Counted from the first letter of the stretch, positions 5,880 through 13,636 are shown. The stretch is DNA of 18,080 nucleotides from CF-13 sp036782775 (GCA_036782775.1 DAIPYJ010000054.1:1-18080); one strand, 5' to 3'. Notes: generated from the sequence alone by a model not told the origin. Program-made: numbers and translations.

Positions 5880-7019
5880 TCAGGGGCTTGTCCGGCCACC
5901 CCATTGGGACGCCGCCCAGGCGACGCCGACCAGCGCCCAGTACTCAAGGCTCAGGTCGTTCTTGAAGAACGGCACGTCGACCAGCCCGTGGGCGAGGATC
6001 GCGAGCAGGGCCAGCAGGATGCCGAGCTCATACGGACGCCAGGCCGGCTCGTCATGCCACCAGCCGCGCAGGCTCAGGATGAAGGTCCGGACGCTGAGCC
6101 ATACGAAGCCGATCAACCCAGGGATGCCCGTGATCGTCCAGAAATTGAGGAAGATGTTGTGCGGATAAATGACCTGCGGAAGATCCTGCCAGTACGGCCC
6201 CATCGCCTGCTGGTAATAGGAAAGGCCAATGCCAAAGACCGGATGATGACTCATCAATTTCAGCGTCTGCCCCCACAGTCGCAGTCGAAAATCCAGCGTG
6301 TTGCCAGGAATCGGATGCAGCTCGTAGGCAATCCGCCGCCGGATCGGGGGAATCTGGCTGATCAGCAACCCGAGCAGGACGACGGCCGGCAGCAGCAGCT
6401 TGGCGCGACGGTGGGATATCGCGAGGCCCAGGCCGATCACGGCAAGGGCGAGAAAGCCGCCGCGGGAAAAGGTCAGGATGGAGGCCGGCACCGCGACGAC
6501 GAGGAAGATGCCGCCGGCCCACCGGTCCCACCGCGAGCGCCCATAGAGGCAGACGCTGGCAGCGATGGCGACGAGCGGAATCAGGTAGAGGGCAAGGGCA
6601 TTGGCCGTCTGGTAGATGACGACCGGCGGCGTCGTGGCGAGATCGAGCACATGATGACGAATGGCATCGATGACGACCGCCATGTTGAGGAGCGCCGCAT
6701 AGACGCCACCGGCGGCGAATCCCAACAAGACCACGCCGACGCGCCTGACCGTCCAGGCGACGTTGCCAACGACCAGCGCATAGGCGGCAGGCTCGAGAAA
6801 GTAGGCGCGATACAGGCCCAGGGCAGCCCGATGATCGCCGGAGACCAGGACCGAGATAGCGCCAGCAAGGATGAAGACAGACGCCGGGATCAGCAGTGGC
6901 CCACGCCATTGGACCTGCGCTCGGTTTTGGACAGTTTCCACGGCAAAAATCAGGAGCGTTGCCAGGATCGCCACTTCGAGGAGCGTGGTCGGAAGCGGCC
7001 CAACGTGCCAGCGAATCAC
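5880..7019 (-). CDS. O-antigen ligase/polymerase family membrane protein
   Basis: A polytopic membrane protein with about ten hydrophobic segments, from the Wzy/WaaL superfamily that polymerises or attaches undecaprenyl-linked glycans on the outer face of the membrane. The family signature lies in the large loop: HPVFGIGLSYYQQAMGP followed by IYPHNIFLNFWTITGIPGLI, with the conserved His in PHN. GTG 7019 gives 379 residues, but the frame remains open upstream. It encodes another hydrophobic stretch (VTLGAAAITGALAPAYVIRW) that looks like the true first helix, so the protein probably starts further upstream, possibly at CTG 7091 or near 7124. It is the first gene of the run continuing into the kinase, and is divergent from the GT4 glycosyltransferase. 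Exact substrate unknown. Confidence 0.82.
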   Translation of the reverse strand: MIRWHVGPLPTTLLEVAILATLLIFAVETVQNRAQVQWRGPLLIPASVFILAGAISVLVSGDHRAALGLYRAYFLEPAAYALVVGNVAWTVRRVGVVLLGFAAGGVYAALLNMAVVIDAIRHHVLDLATTPPVVIYQTANALALYLIPLVAIAASVCLYGRSRWDRWAGGIFLVVAVPASILTFSRGGFLALAVIGLGLAISHRRAKLLLPAVVLLGLLISQIPPIRRRIAYELHPIPGNTLDFRLRLWGQTLKLMSHHPVFGIGLSYYQQAMGPYWQDLPQVIYPHNIFLNFWTITGIPGLIGFVWLSVRTFILSLRGWWHDEPAWRPYELGILLALLAILAHGLVDVPFFKNDLSLEYWALVGVAWAASQWGGRTSP

Positions 7020-7133
7020 ATAGGCAGGCGCGAGCGCGCCGGTGATCGCGGCTGCGCCCAGCGTAACGCGATACCGGTCAGGCTGGTTCAGCGGCGCAGT
7101 CGGGCGCCGCGATCGTGGCTGGATCGTGGCCTC

Positions 7134-7152
7134 GTTATACGTGCGCGATAAT
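7134..7152. promoter_or_regulatory. Divergent -10 boxes between ligase and GT4 glycosyltransferase
   Basis: On the minus strand TATAAC (7139-7134) points toward the ligase gene. On the plus strand GATAAT (7147-7152) points toward the glycosyltransferase at 7181. No good -35 was found for either. TATAAC lies 9 nt before an in-frame ATC (7124) of the extended ligase frame. Confidence 0.45.
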
Positions 7153-7180
7153 CCTATGGATCGATCACCATGAGCCCAGT

Positions 7181-8362
7181 GTGACGTCGGGGGACATCGG
7201 CTTCGACGCGCGCCTCGTCGGAGCGCTGGGCATCGGTCGCTATATTAGCGGGCTTCTGCCGCCGCTGGCTCGGATCCTGGGCCAACGCCTCACCGTGGTG
7301 GCCGGCCGGCAGGATGCCGCCCTTGTCCGCGCGCTGATCGGGGGCGAGCCGGAGATGGTCACCGTCAACGCCCGACCCTACCGGCTGGCCGAGCAATCGT
7401 TGCTTCCGCTGAGCCTGCTTCGATCCCGTTTACGGTTGATTCACTTTCCTCACTACAATCTGCCGCTGGTCAAGCCGGGCCGATTCGTGGTGACCGTCCA
7501 CGATCTCTTTCCCTTCGAGTTTCCAGAAATCCACTCGGGGCCGCTCCCGCGGACCGTCAATCAGATGTTGATGCGAAATGCCGTGCGCAAGGCGGCACGC
7601 ATCATCACGCCGTCGGGCGCGACCGCGCGTGCGGTTCGGGAAATGTTCCCCGAGGCCGCCGGCCGGGTGGTCGCGATTGCGGAGGCAGCGGATGACCGAT
7701 TCAATGCGAGTCGCGATCCCGAAGCAGAAGCGGCGTGGCAGGCTCGACTCGGCGTCCGGCCGCCCTACCTGCTGTATCTGGGTCAATGGAAAACTTATAA
7801 GAACCTGCCCATCCTGCTCGAGGCGTTCCGGTTACTTGCGAGCACCCATCGGCAGGCGCAACTAGTCATCGCCGGCGACGATCCGCGACATCCGGAAGTT
7901 CGGCGCCTGGCCGGTCAGTTACCGGAGGGTTCGGTTGTCTTTCCCGGCCGAGTCCCGGAAAGCGCCGTGCCGGACCTGTATCGGGCAGCCACGGCGATCC
8001 TGCTCCCCTCACGCGCCGAAGGGTTTGGCTTACCCGTCATCGAGGCGCTGGCCTGTGGCACCCCGGTCATCTGTAGCGACCTCCCGGTCCTCCGCGAGAT
8101 TGCCGAGGGGATCGCGATCTTCTGCAACCCGACCGACGCCGCCGATTTCGCCCGGGCGATGGCCCGAGTCCTCGACCAACCGGACAGCCTGGCGGCGCGG
8201 CAGGCCCGGGTCGAGCGAGCCCGCACGTTTAGCTGGGAGCGTGCCGCGGAGGAGACGATCGCCACGTACGAAGCGGCGCTGGGAGGCTCGCTAGTAGGCG
8301 CGGCGCTGGAAGAGGACGCGAACCGCCGTCAGGACCAGGATCTTCAGGTCGAGCACCAGTGA
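7181..8362 (+). CDS. GT4-family glycosyltransferase
   Basis: A retaining GT-B glycosyltransferase of 393 residues, acting on a lipid-linked or surface glycan at the cytoplasmic side. The N-terminal domain begins DIGFDARLVGALGIGRYISG, the usual opening of this family. The C-terminal domain starts near YLLYLGQWKTYKNLPILLEA and carries the EX7E motif in RAEGFGLPVIEALACGTPV (E280 and E288), which binds the donor nucleotide sugar. GTG 7181 is the only in-frame start compatible with the family; no clear ribosome binding site precedes it. The last 24 codons overlap the end of the convergent sugar-phosphotransferase gene. Its tail (EEDANRRQDQDLQ) is probably a by-product of that overlap. Sugar specificity cannot be told. 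Confidence 0.87.
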   Translation: MTSGDIGFDARLVGALGIGRYISGLLPPLARILGQRLTVVAGRQDAALVRALIGGEPEMVTVNARPYRLAEQSLLPLSLLRSRLRLIHFPHYNLPLVKPGRFVVTVHDLFPFEFPEIHSGPLPRTVNQMLMRNAVRKAARIITPSGATARAVREMFPEAAGRVVAIAEAADDRFNASRDPEAEAAWQARLGVRPPYLLYLGQWKTYKNLPILLEAFRLLASTHRQAQLVIAGDDPRHPEVRRLAGQLPEGSVVFPGRVPESAVPDLYRAATAILLPSRAEGFGLPVIEALACGTPVICSDLPVLREIAEGIAIFCNPTDAADFARAMARVLDQPDSLAARQARVERARTFSWERAAEETIATYEAALGGSLVGAALEEDANRRQDQDLQVEHQ

Positions 8363-9799
8363 CCAGTTCTCCACGTAATAGATGTCGTACATGGCCCGCT
8401 CACTGAACGCCTCACCGCCGCGCAGATCGTTGACCTGAGCCCATCCCGTCAGCCCGGGTCGCACTTGATGCCGTTCGAGATAGCGCGGGATCTCCTCGGT
8501 AAAGCGCTCGACCAGGAAGATCGGCATCGGCCGAGGGCCCACCAGGCTCATGTCCCCTTTCAGGATGTTGAACAGTTGGGGGAGTTCGTCGAGGCTGGTT
8601 CGCCGCAGGACGCGGCCGACGCTGGTCGCCCGGTCGTCGTTGGGCGTTGCTACCACGGGGCCGGTTTTCGCCTCCGCGTCGGGAATCATCGAGCGGAACT
8701 TGTAGACGGTAAAGCGTTGGTTGTTGCGGCCCACCCGTGGCTGGCGGAAGAGCACCGGTCCGCCCGGTGACGTGAGCTTGACAAGCAGCGCAATGATCGC
8801 CAGCAGCGGCGAGGTCAAGACGATGAGAAAGAGACTGACCAGGACGTCGATCGCCCGTTTGACCGCCGCGCCCAGGCCGCGGAGCCGGCTTCTGCGGATG
8901 CCAATCAATGGCAAACCGTCGATCGCGTCCACCGCCGCCCGGGTGCTCATCACCTCGAGCAGGTCCGGGACCAGCTTGAACTCGACCTGCAGGTCGTCGC
9001 AGGTTTTGACCAGGTGCAGCAATTGTTCGTTGCTGGCGCCCGGGAGGGCAAGGAAGACTTGATTGATGCGCAGCCGCGGAATCACGCGGTGCAGTTCGGG
9101 CAACCGGCCCACGACAGGGACTCCGGCAAAGCTTCCGCCGACCTCGAGAGCGTCGTCGAGCACCGCGACCACGTGATAGCCATACTGCGGAAACATTCCC
9201 ATCCGCTGGATCAGCAGTTCGCTCGTCGCCCCGGTCCCAACCATGAGCACCCGCTCGGTACCGATTCCGCGCCGGCGTAGCCGTGTCTCGTACTGGCGAA
9301 GGAAATAGCGCTCGCCGGTCATCAGCACGCCGGCAATGATCAAGGTGTAGACAAACGTCAATCGCGAGTACTGAAAGCCGCGATAGAGGGACATGCCGGC
9401 AAGCATGAACATGCCCGCCAGCGCGATTCCGCTCGTCATTGCGAACAGCTGGTCGACCAGCGTCCGTCCTCGCCATGAACGGTATTGCTGATTGATCGCC
9501 AACGCCACCAGGAACATGGCCGCCACCACCGGGGCCGCCGCCAGGTAGGGCGGAAATGCCAGGGGTTCCTTGACGACCTGCGGAATGCGGTCGAGATGAT
9601 ATCGGTACTCGTAGGCGAGGATCACCGAGAGGAAGGCGATGACCGCATCGCCGACGATCAGCACCAGTGGCAACCAGTTCGTCCGCTGCAGGAGGGCGGG
9701 AGCAGCCGGAGTGAACGTCTCGACGGTTGGATCCGTCGCGGGCGCCGGTCTCACAGTTTCAAGCGTACCGGGATCGGTGCCTGGGTCCTGAGCCTCCAC
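8291..9799 (-). CDS. Polyprenyl glycosylphosphotransferase (WcaJ/WbaP-like)
   Basis: Transfers a sugar-1-phosphate from a nucleotide sugar to undecaprenyl phosphate, the first step of surface glycan synthesis. The 502 residues follow the family plan. A variable start is followed by hydrophobic segments (about 42-165) and a Rossmann-like CoA-binding region (about 180-300, VLMVGTGATSELLIQRMG). The catalytic sugar-transferase domain (about 312-502) has a membrane hairpin RAIDVLVSLFLIVLTSPLLA, then VGRNNQRFTVYKFRSM, RTSLDELPQLFNILKGDMS, LVGPRP and VRPGLTGWAQVN. The GTG start at 9799 overlaps the TAG stop of gatD by one base (TAGTG), so translation is probably coupled. Its 3' end overlaps the convergent GT4 gene by 72 bp. 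Donor sugar not predictable. Confidence 0.92.
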   Translation of the reverse strand: MEAQDPGTDPGTLETVRPAPATDPTVETFTPAAPALLQRTNWLPLVLIVGDAVIAFLSVILAYEYRYHLDRIPQVVKEPLAFPPYLAAAPVVAAMFLVALAINQQYRSWRGRTLVDQLFAMTSGIALAGMFMLAGMSLYRGFQYSRLTFVYTLIIAGVLMTGERYFLRQYETRLRRRGIGTERVLMVGTGATSELLIQRMGMFPQYGYHVVAVLDDALEVGGSFAGVPVVGRLPELHRVIPRLRINQVFLALPGASNEQLLHLVKTCDDLQVEFKLVPDLLEVMSTRAAVDAIDGLPLIGIRRSRLRGLGAAVKRAIDVLVSLFLIVLTSPLLAIIALLVKLTSPGGPVLFRQPRVGRNNQRFTVYKFRSMIPDAEAKTGPVVATPNDDRATSVGRVLRRTSLDELPQLFNILKGDMSLVGPRPMPIFLVERFTEEIPRYLERHQVRPGLTGWAQVNDLRGGEAFSERAMYDIYYVENWSLVLDLKILVLTAVRVLFQRRAY

Positions 9800-10545
9800 T
9801 ACGATCGCACCGCCATCCGTTGCCGGACGGCCGAATGGGCCGCGAGCTCGAGCGAGTCATCGAGCGGCGGAAGCTGCCCTTGACCCTGTCGCCGCAGCGC
9901 CCGCTCGATCAGCAGGTCGGCGAAATGCGGGTTCTTCGGCAGCAGCGAGCCGTGCAAGTAGGTGCCGAAGATGTTTCCCGCCACGACACCTTCGAACCCG
10001 TCCTCTCCGTTGTTCCCGGCTCCGTACAGCACCCGGCCAAGCGGCTGGAGCCCCGTTCCCAGATAGGTCCTGCCACTGTGGTTCTCGAAGCCGACCAGCG
10101 TCGACGGCTTGAGCCCGAGCCCGCCGGTCTCGATCACGATGTTGCCGATATTCCGGCGTGGCCCGGGCACGGTGTGCAGATCGACGAGGCCCAGCCCGGG
10201 GAGCTTGCTTCCATCGGCGGTGACGTAGTACTCACCGAGCAGTTGGTAGCCGCCGCACACCGCCAGGACAACAGCGCCGTCCTTGATTGCACCTCGAATC
10301 GCATCGACCTTATGGGCGGCCGCATCCTTGAAGACCAGTTCCTGGTCCCGATCCTGTCCGCCGCCCCAGAAAATCAGGTCGATCTCAGACAGGTCGGGTG
10401 CTGCGCCGCGACCGACGGGCCGAACCTCCAACGGAATGCCGCGCCAGGCGGCGCGCTTCGAAAGCGTCAGGATGTTGCCGCGGTCCCCGTAGATATTCAT
10501 CTCCTCCGCATAAAGATGGGCAATGCGAAGCCGGGGGCCGCTCAC
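9799..10545 (-). CDS. gatD: Lipid II isoglutaminyl synthase, glutamine amidotransferase subunit GatD
   Basis: Supplies ammonia from glutamine to MurT for amidation of D-Glu in lipid II at the inner face of the membrane. From GTG 10545 it has 248 residues, the normal GatD length. It starts with the family signature LRIAHLYAEEMNIYGDRGN. The class I amidotransferase (CobB/CobQ-like) core has the nucleophile C97 in VLAVCGGYQLLG and the catalytic H198 in FGTYLHGSLLPKNPHFAD. The partner murT is not adjacent but lies at 12209-13636 on the same strand, beyond two plus-strand genes. The gene is instead coupled to the downstream sugar transferase. A longer frame to 10623 exists but adds non-family residues. 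TACCAT lies 8 nt before GTG 10545. Confidence 0.92.
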   Translation of the reverse strand: MSGPRLRIAHLYAEEMNIYGDRGNILTLSKRAAWRGIPLEVRPVGRGAAPDLSEIDLIFWGGGQDRDQELVFKDAAAHKVDAIRGAIKDGAVVLAVCGGYQLLGEYYVTADGSKLPGLGLVDLHTVPGPRRNIGNIVIETGGLGLKPSTLVGFENHSGRTYLGTGLQPLGRVLYGAGNNGEDGFEGVVAGNIFGTYLHGSLLPKNPHFADLLIERALRRQGQGQLPPLDDSLELAAHSAVRQRMAVRS

Positions 10546-10552
10546 AATTGGG

Positions 10553-10559
10553 TATGGTA
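10553..10559. promoter_or_regulatory. Shared bidirectional -10 region between gatD and the GT2 gene
   Basis: On the plus strand TATGGT (10553-10558) is followed after 7 nt by GTG 10566. On the minus strand TACCAT (10559-10554) is followed after 8 nt by GTG 10545. The two hexamers overlap almost completely, so one 7-bp site could serve both genes with leaderless transcripts. Neither side has a good -35. Inference from spacing only. Confidence 0.45.
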
Positions 10560-11267
10560 CGGCCGGTGGCCCGCCAGCTCGTCTGCATTCCGACCTACAA
10601 CGAGGCGGGCAACATCCTGTCACTGGTCGAGGCGGTCCACGCAGCCGACCCCGATCTCGACATCCTCGTGATCGACGACGGATCGCCGGACGGCACCGGC
10701 AACCTGGTCCGCGATCGCATGCTCAAAGACGCGCATCTCGAGCTGATGGACCGCCCGGGCAAGCTCGGGCTCGGAACCGCCTACATGGCCGGCTTTGCCT
10801 TCGGCCTTCAGCACGAGTACGCGACGGTCACCACGATGGACGCCGACTTTTCCCACCCGCCAGATCGCATCCCGGCGCTCCTGAAGGCGGTCGAGGGGGG
10901 CGCTCATCTGGCCATCGGCTCGCGCTATGTGCCAGGCGGGGCAATCAAGGGCTGGGCCATCAATCGACGAATCCTCAGCGCCACCGCCAATGGCGTCGCC
11001 CGAAGCTTGCTCCGATTACGGACGCATGACTGTACCGGCGGCTTTCGTTGCTACAGCATTCGAGCCGTGCAATTCCTCGTAACCTGGCCGCTGCGCTCGT
11101 CTGGATACTCCGCCTTGATCGAGCTCCTGACGCGATGCGAGCGGGCGCATTTGACGATCGTCGAGCGCCCGATCACGTTTACCGAGCGCACCCGTGGAAA
11201 ATCCAAGATCTCCGAGCAAGAAATCTTTCGCGCCATGGCGACCGTGTTTCGCCTGATGGGCCGCTGA
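10554..11267 (+). CDS. Polyprenol monophosphomannose synthase-like GT2 glycosyltransferase
   Basis: Inverting GT2 enzyme resembling dolichol-phosphate mannose synthase (DPM1/Ppm1 type), which makes polyprenyl-phosphate sugars used by membrane glycosyltransferases. From ATG 10554 it has 237 residues. Motifs in order: CIPTYNEAGNI (11-21), VIDDGSPDGTG (39-49), the metal-binding DAD in TTMDADFSHPP (96-98), AIGSRYVPGGAIKGW, and CTGGFRCYSIRAV. It lacks C-terminal membrane helices, like the short DPM1 form. The start could instead be GTG 10566, four codons later, because ATG 10554 falls inside the likely -10 box. Its stop overlaps the next gene's ATG (TGATG). Typical partners are lipid-carrier dependent membrane proteins, consistent with that next gene. 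Confidence 0.9.
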   Translation: MVRPVARQLVCIPTYNEAGNILSLVEAVHAADPDLDILVIDDGSPDGTGNLVRDRMLKDAHLELMDRPGKLGLGTAYMAGFAFGLQHEYATVTTMDADFSHPPDRIPALLKAVEGGAHLAIGSRYVPGGAIKGWAINRRILSATANGVARSLLRLRTHDCTGGFRCYSIRAVQFLVTWPLRSSGYSALIELLTRCERAHLTIVERPITFTERTRGKSKISEQEIFRAMATVFRLMGR

Positions 11268-12280
11268 TGACCCGCGGTCGCTGGCTCCAGGCATCGCTAT
11301 TGCTCGCGGTCGGCCTGTTGATTCTCTATGGGCTGCTGCGGACGGTCCATCCGGCTGAGGTCGGTGCCGCGATTCGACGCGCCTCCCTGGGGTGGGTGCT
11401 TCTCGGCTTCCTGTCGTCGCTCGGATTCGTGGCGTTGCGAGGCTGGCGCTGGCACCTGATCCTTGGAGCCTCTGGGAGTCGCGCTTCGCTCGGCGATACC
11501 GTGGCCGTCACCGGGGTTGGTTTCGGCGTCAACTCCGTTTCTCCCTTCAAGCTCGGCGAGTTTTTGCGAATCGGAATGATCGCCCAACGGGCCGAGATCG
11601 GGATCGGCGAAGCCGGTGCCACCGTGGTGCTCGAGCGCATCCTCGATGTGCTCGCGTTGCTCGTGCTTGCGATCGCCACGGCTTTGCTGTCGGGCGATCG
11701 GTCGAACGGAGGTGGAGTCTGGGGAGGTCTGGCGGTGCTGTCCGCGATCTCACTCCTGGTTGGGATCGGGGCTTACGTGATGATGCTCAAGCGCGCGGCC
11801 ACGATGGCGGTGGTCGAGCGCGCCAGCCGCTGGCTTCCGGAACGACTTCATGCGCCCATCCTCAAGCTGGCCGACTCGGTGCTGCGAGGCTTTACCTTTC
11901 TCCGGTCGCCGGACCGGTTCGCGAGAGTCGGCGTGTTGAGCCTGCTGACCTGGATCGTGCCCACGCTCGGATTCGTGGCCTATTTTCGAGCCGTGAGTCC
12001 CGATCTGTCGTTCCTGACGCTGTATCTGGGGTTGACGCTGTTCGTTATCACCCAGGCAATCAGCATCACGCCGGCTTCGGTCGGGACCTTCGAGGGACTC
12101 TTCGTCCTGGTATTGAGTGCATTCCACGCCGGGCCGCCCAGCGCGCTCGCGGCAATCGCCGTCATCGCGCACGTTGGCGGCATCGTCGGGCTCCTGGTGA
12201 CGGCGGGCTTAGGCGCCGCCTGGCTTCGGCTGAACCGGCCCGGCCTCCCAATACGGGCGGAGGGAGCCCTCTCGCGTTAA
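11267..12280 (+). CDS. Lysylphosphatidylglycerol-synthase-TM/UPF0104 (AglD-like) membrane protein
   Basis: Integral membrane protein of 337 residues with about eight hydrophobic segments. It belongs to the family related to the flippase part of MprF and to archaeal AglD. Family stretches are ALRGWRWHLIL, VTGVGFGVNSVSPFKLGEFLRI (about 82-103), VVLERILDVLALL, and late ITPASVGTFEGLFV. The pair of a DPM1-like GT2 followed by this family is common and suggests handling of a polyprenyl-phosphate sugar or lipid across the membrane. ATG 11267 overlaps the GT2 stop by one base, so the two are translationally coupled. The last 24 codons overlap the convergent murT gene by 72 bp. Substrate unknown. Confidence 0.85.
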   Translation: MTRGRWLQASLLLAVGLLILYGLLRTVHPAEVGAAIRRASLGWVLLGFLSSLGFVALRGWRWHLILGASGSRASLGDTVAVTGVGFGVNSVSPFKLGEFLRIGMIAQRAEIGIGEAGATVVLERILDVLALLVLAIATALLSGDRSNGGGVWGGLAVLSAISLLVGIGAYVMMLKRAATMAVVERASRWLPERLHAPILKLADSVLRGFTFLRSPDRFARVGVLSLLTWIVPTLGFVAYFRAVSPDLSFLTLYLGLTLFVITQAISITPASVGTFEGLFVLVLSAFHAGPPSALAAIAVIAHVGGIVGLLVTAGLGAAWLRLNRPGLPIRAEGALSR

Positions 12281-13636
12281 GACGCCCCGAAGCTCCAGCA
12301 TCGCCGTATACGTGGGGAGAATGAACAGCGTCTCGGCCTGGGGTGTCGCCGCCGCGGCCGCGCTCAACGCCTGCTGCCAGTCGGGCACCACCTCGATGCG
12401 CTCGCCCGGAATTTCGGCGTACTTGAGCCGAATTCGCAGATCGAGCGCGCGGTCTCCTGTGACGACGATATGGCGAGCCACATCGCGGAGTTGCTCGAAG
12501 TCGACGTCCCAGATCCAGGAGACGTCCTGGCCGTCGGCAATTCGGTCGTTCAATGCAATAAGAAAGGATGTAGCGCGGCCAAAGCGGATGGCGGTCCGAA
12601 GCACCTCGTTGAAGCCGGTCGGATTCTTCGCCAGCAGCAGGACCGCCTGGCGGCCGGCGACCGTCGTCCGCTCCATCCGGCCGAATGCCGGGCTGAAGCT
12701 CTGCAGCGCGCCGGCACTCCGGGAGAGCGACACGCCGAGGGTCTTCGCCGTCGCAACGGCCAGCACGATGTTGTAGGCGTTGTAGAGGCCGGAAAGCGGG
12801 ACCTCGACCCGCGCCTTCTCGCTGCCGGCCTCCACGGCCATGCTCATCCGCTCCATGCCTTCGATGCTCAAGGAGGTAATGCGCACGTCGAGCTTCGGCC
12901 TGGCAAAGTCGCCTGTCGGGCAGTGGTAATGACCGACGTGGCCGAAATACACGCCCTCGAATGCGAGGGCTGTCCCGCAGTGGGGACAGAACTTCGCGTC
13001 GGCTCCATGGCTCAGCTCCGGTTGCAGCAGCGACGGATCGTCAAGCCCGGCATACACGACTCGCGGCAATCCGTCGCCGAGCGAGGCAACCATCGGATCG
13101 TCGGCGTTGAGCACCGCGGTCACACCCTCCGGGCCCTGGCTCAGCGCGCCTCGGATATGGGATGCGGTCGTTTCGAGTTCACCGTAGCGGTCGAGCTGGT
13201 CGCGAAAGAGGTTGGTGACGACGATCGTGCCTGGTGCGATTTCTCTGACCAACCGCGGCAGGCTCGCCTCGTCGATCTCGAAGATGCCCGCCCTGGCTGA
13301 CACGGCACCCGACCAGGCGGTTTGGTTCACCATCGCCGCCGTCACGCCAAAGATGAGGTTGGCCCCGGTCTGATTGGCCACCGTCCGCCGGCCTTCGACG
13401 TCGAGAATGTGCCGCAGCAGCGCGGCCGTGGTCGTCTTGCCGTTGGTACCCGTGATGACCACGCTGCCCTGGTCGAGCGCTCCGGCGAGCTTGGTCAAGA
13501 TCGCCGAGTCGACCCAGCGGGAGACGTCCCCCGGCAACGTCGTGCCACCTCCTCGGCGCAGTCGACGACTGAGCATGGAGGTGAGCTTCCCAGCCCAGAG
13601 CGCGGCGGATCCCCGGGCACCGAGGCGGGCTCGCAT
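12209..13636 (-). CDS. murT: Lipid II isoglutaminyl synthase, Mur-ligase-like subunit MurT
   Basis: ATP-dependent subunit that activates the alpha-carboxylate of D-Glu in lipid II for amidation with GatD. 475 residues from ATG 13636. The Mur ligase P-loop is ITGTNGKTTTAALL (61-74). The family-specific block is TNLFRDQLDRYGE (141-153). A small zinc-ribbon insertion starts CPHC (217-220) and continues GHYHCPTGDFARP, where only C239 is present and the fourth Cys position is Gly242. The C-terminal domain shows LSGLYNAYN and LLLAKNPTGFNE, ending in PTYTAMLELR. ATG 13636 is chosen because it overlaps the ispE stop (TGATG); GTG 13669 would overlap further. It is the last gene of murJ-ispE-murT, and its end overlaps the convergent membrane protein gene. 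Confidence 0.93.
   Translation of the reverse strand: MRARLGARGSAALWAGKLTSMLSRRLRRGGGTTLPGDVSRWVDSAILTKLAGALDQGSVVITGTNGKTTTAALLRHILDVEGRRTVANQTGANLIFGVTAAMVNQTAWSGAVSARAGIFEIDEASLPRLVREIAPGTIVVTNLFRDQLDRYGELETTASHIRGALSQGPEGVTAVLNADDPMVASLGDGLPRVVYAGLDDPSLLQPELSHGADAKFCPHCGTALAFEGVYFGHVGHYHCPTGDFARPKLDVRITSLSIEGMERMSMAVEAGSEKARVEVPLSGLYNAYNIVLAVATAKTLGVSLSRSAGALQSFSPAFGRMERTTVAGRQAVLLLAKNPTGFNEVLRTAIRFGRATSFLIALNDRIADGQDVSWIWDVDFEQLRDVARHIVVTGDRALDLRIRLKYAEIPGERIEVVPDWQQALSAAAAATPQAETLFILPTYTAMLELRGVLTREGSLRPYWEAGPVQPKPGGA

Noticed and set aside
5234..5965. Plus-strand frame rich in Asp, Glu, Arg and Gln
   Set aside because: Composition is typical of the antisense of a hydrophobic membrane protein; it is opposite the histidine kinase.
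5904..7151. Plus-strand 415-codon frame
   Set aside because: It is antisense to the ligase gene, is extremely charged, and shows no family motif.
9727..10671. Plus-strand 314-codon frame
   Set aside because: It is the shadow of gatD, which has both catalytic residues and normal length on the other strand.
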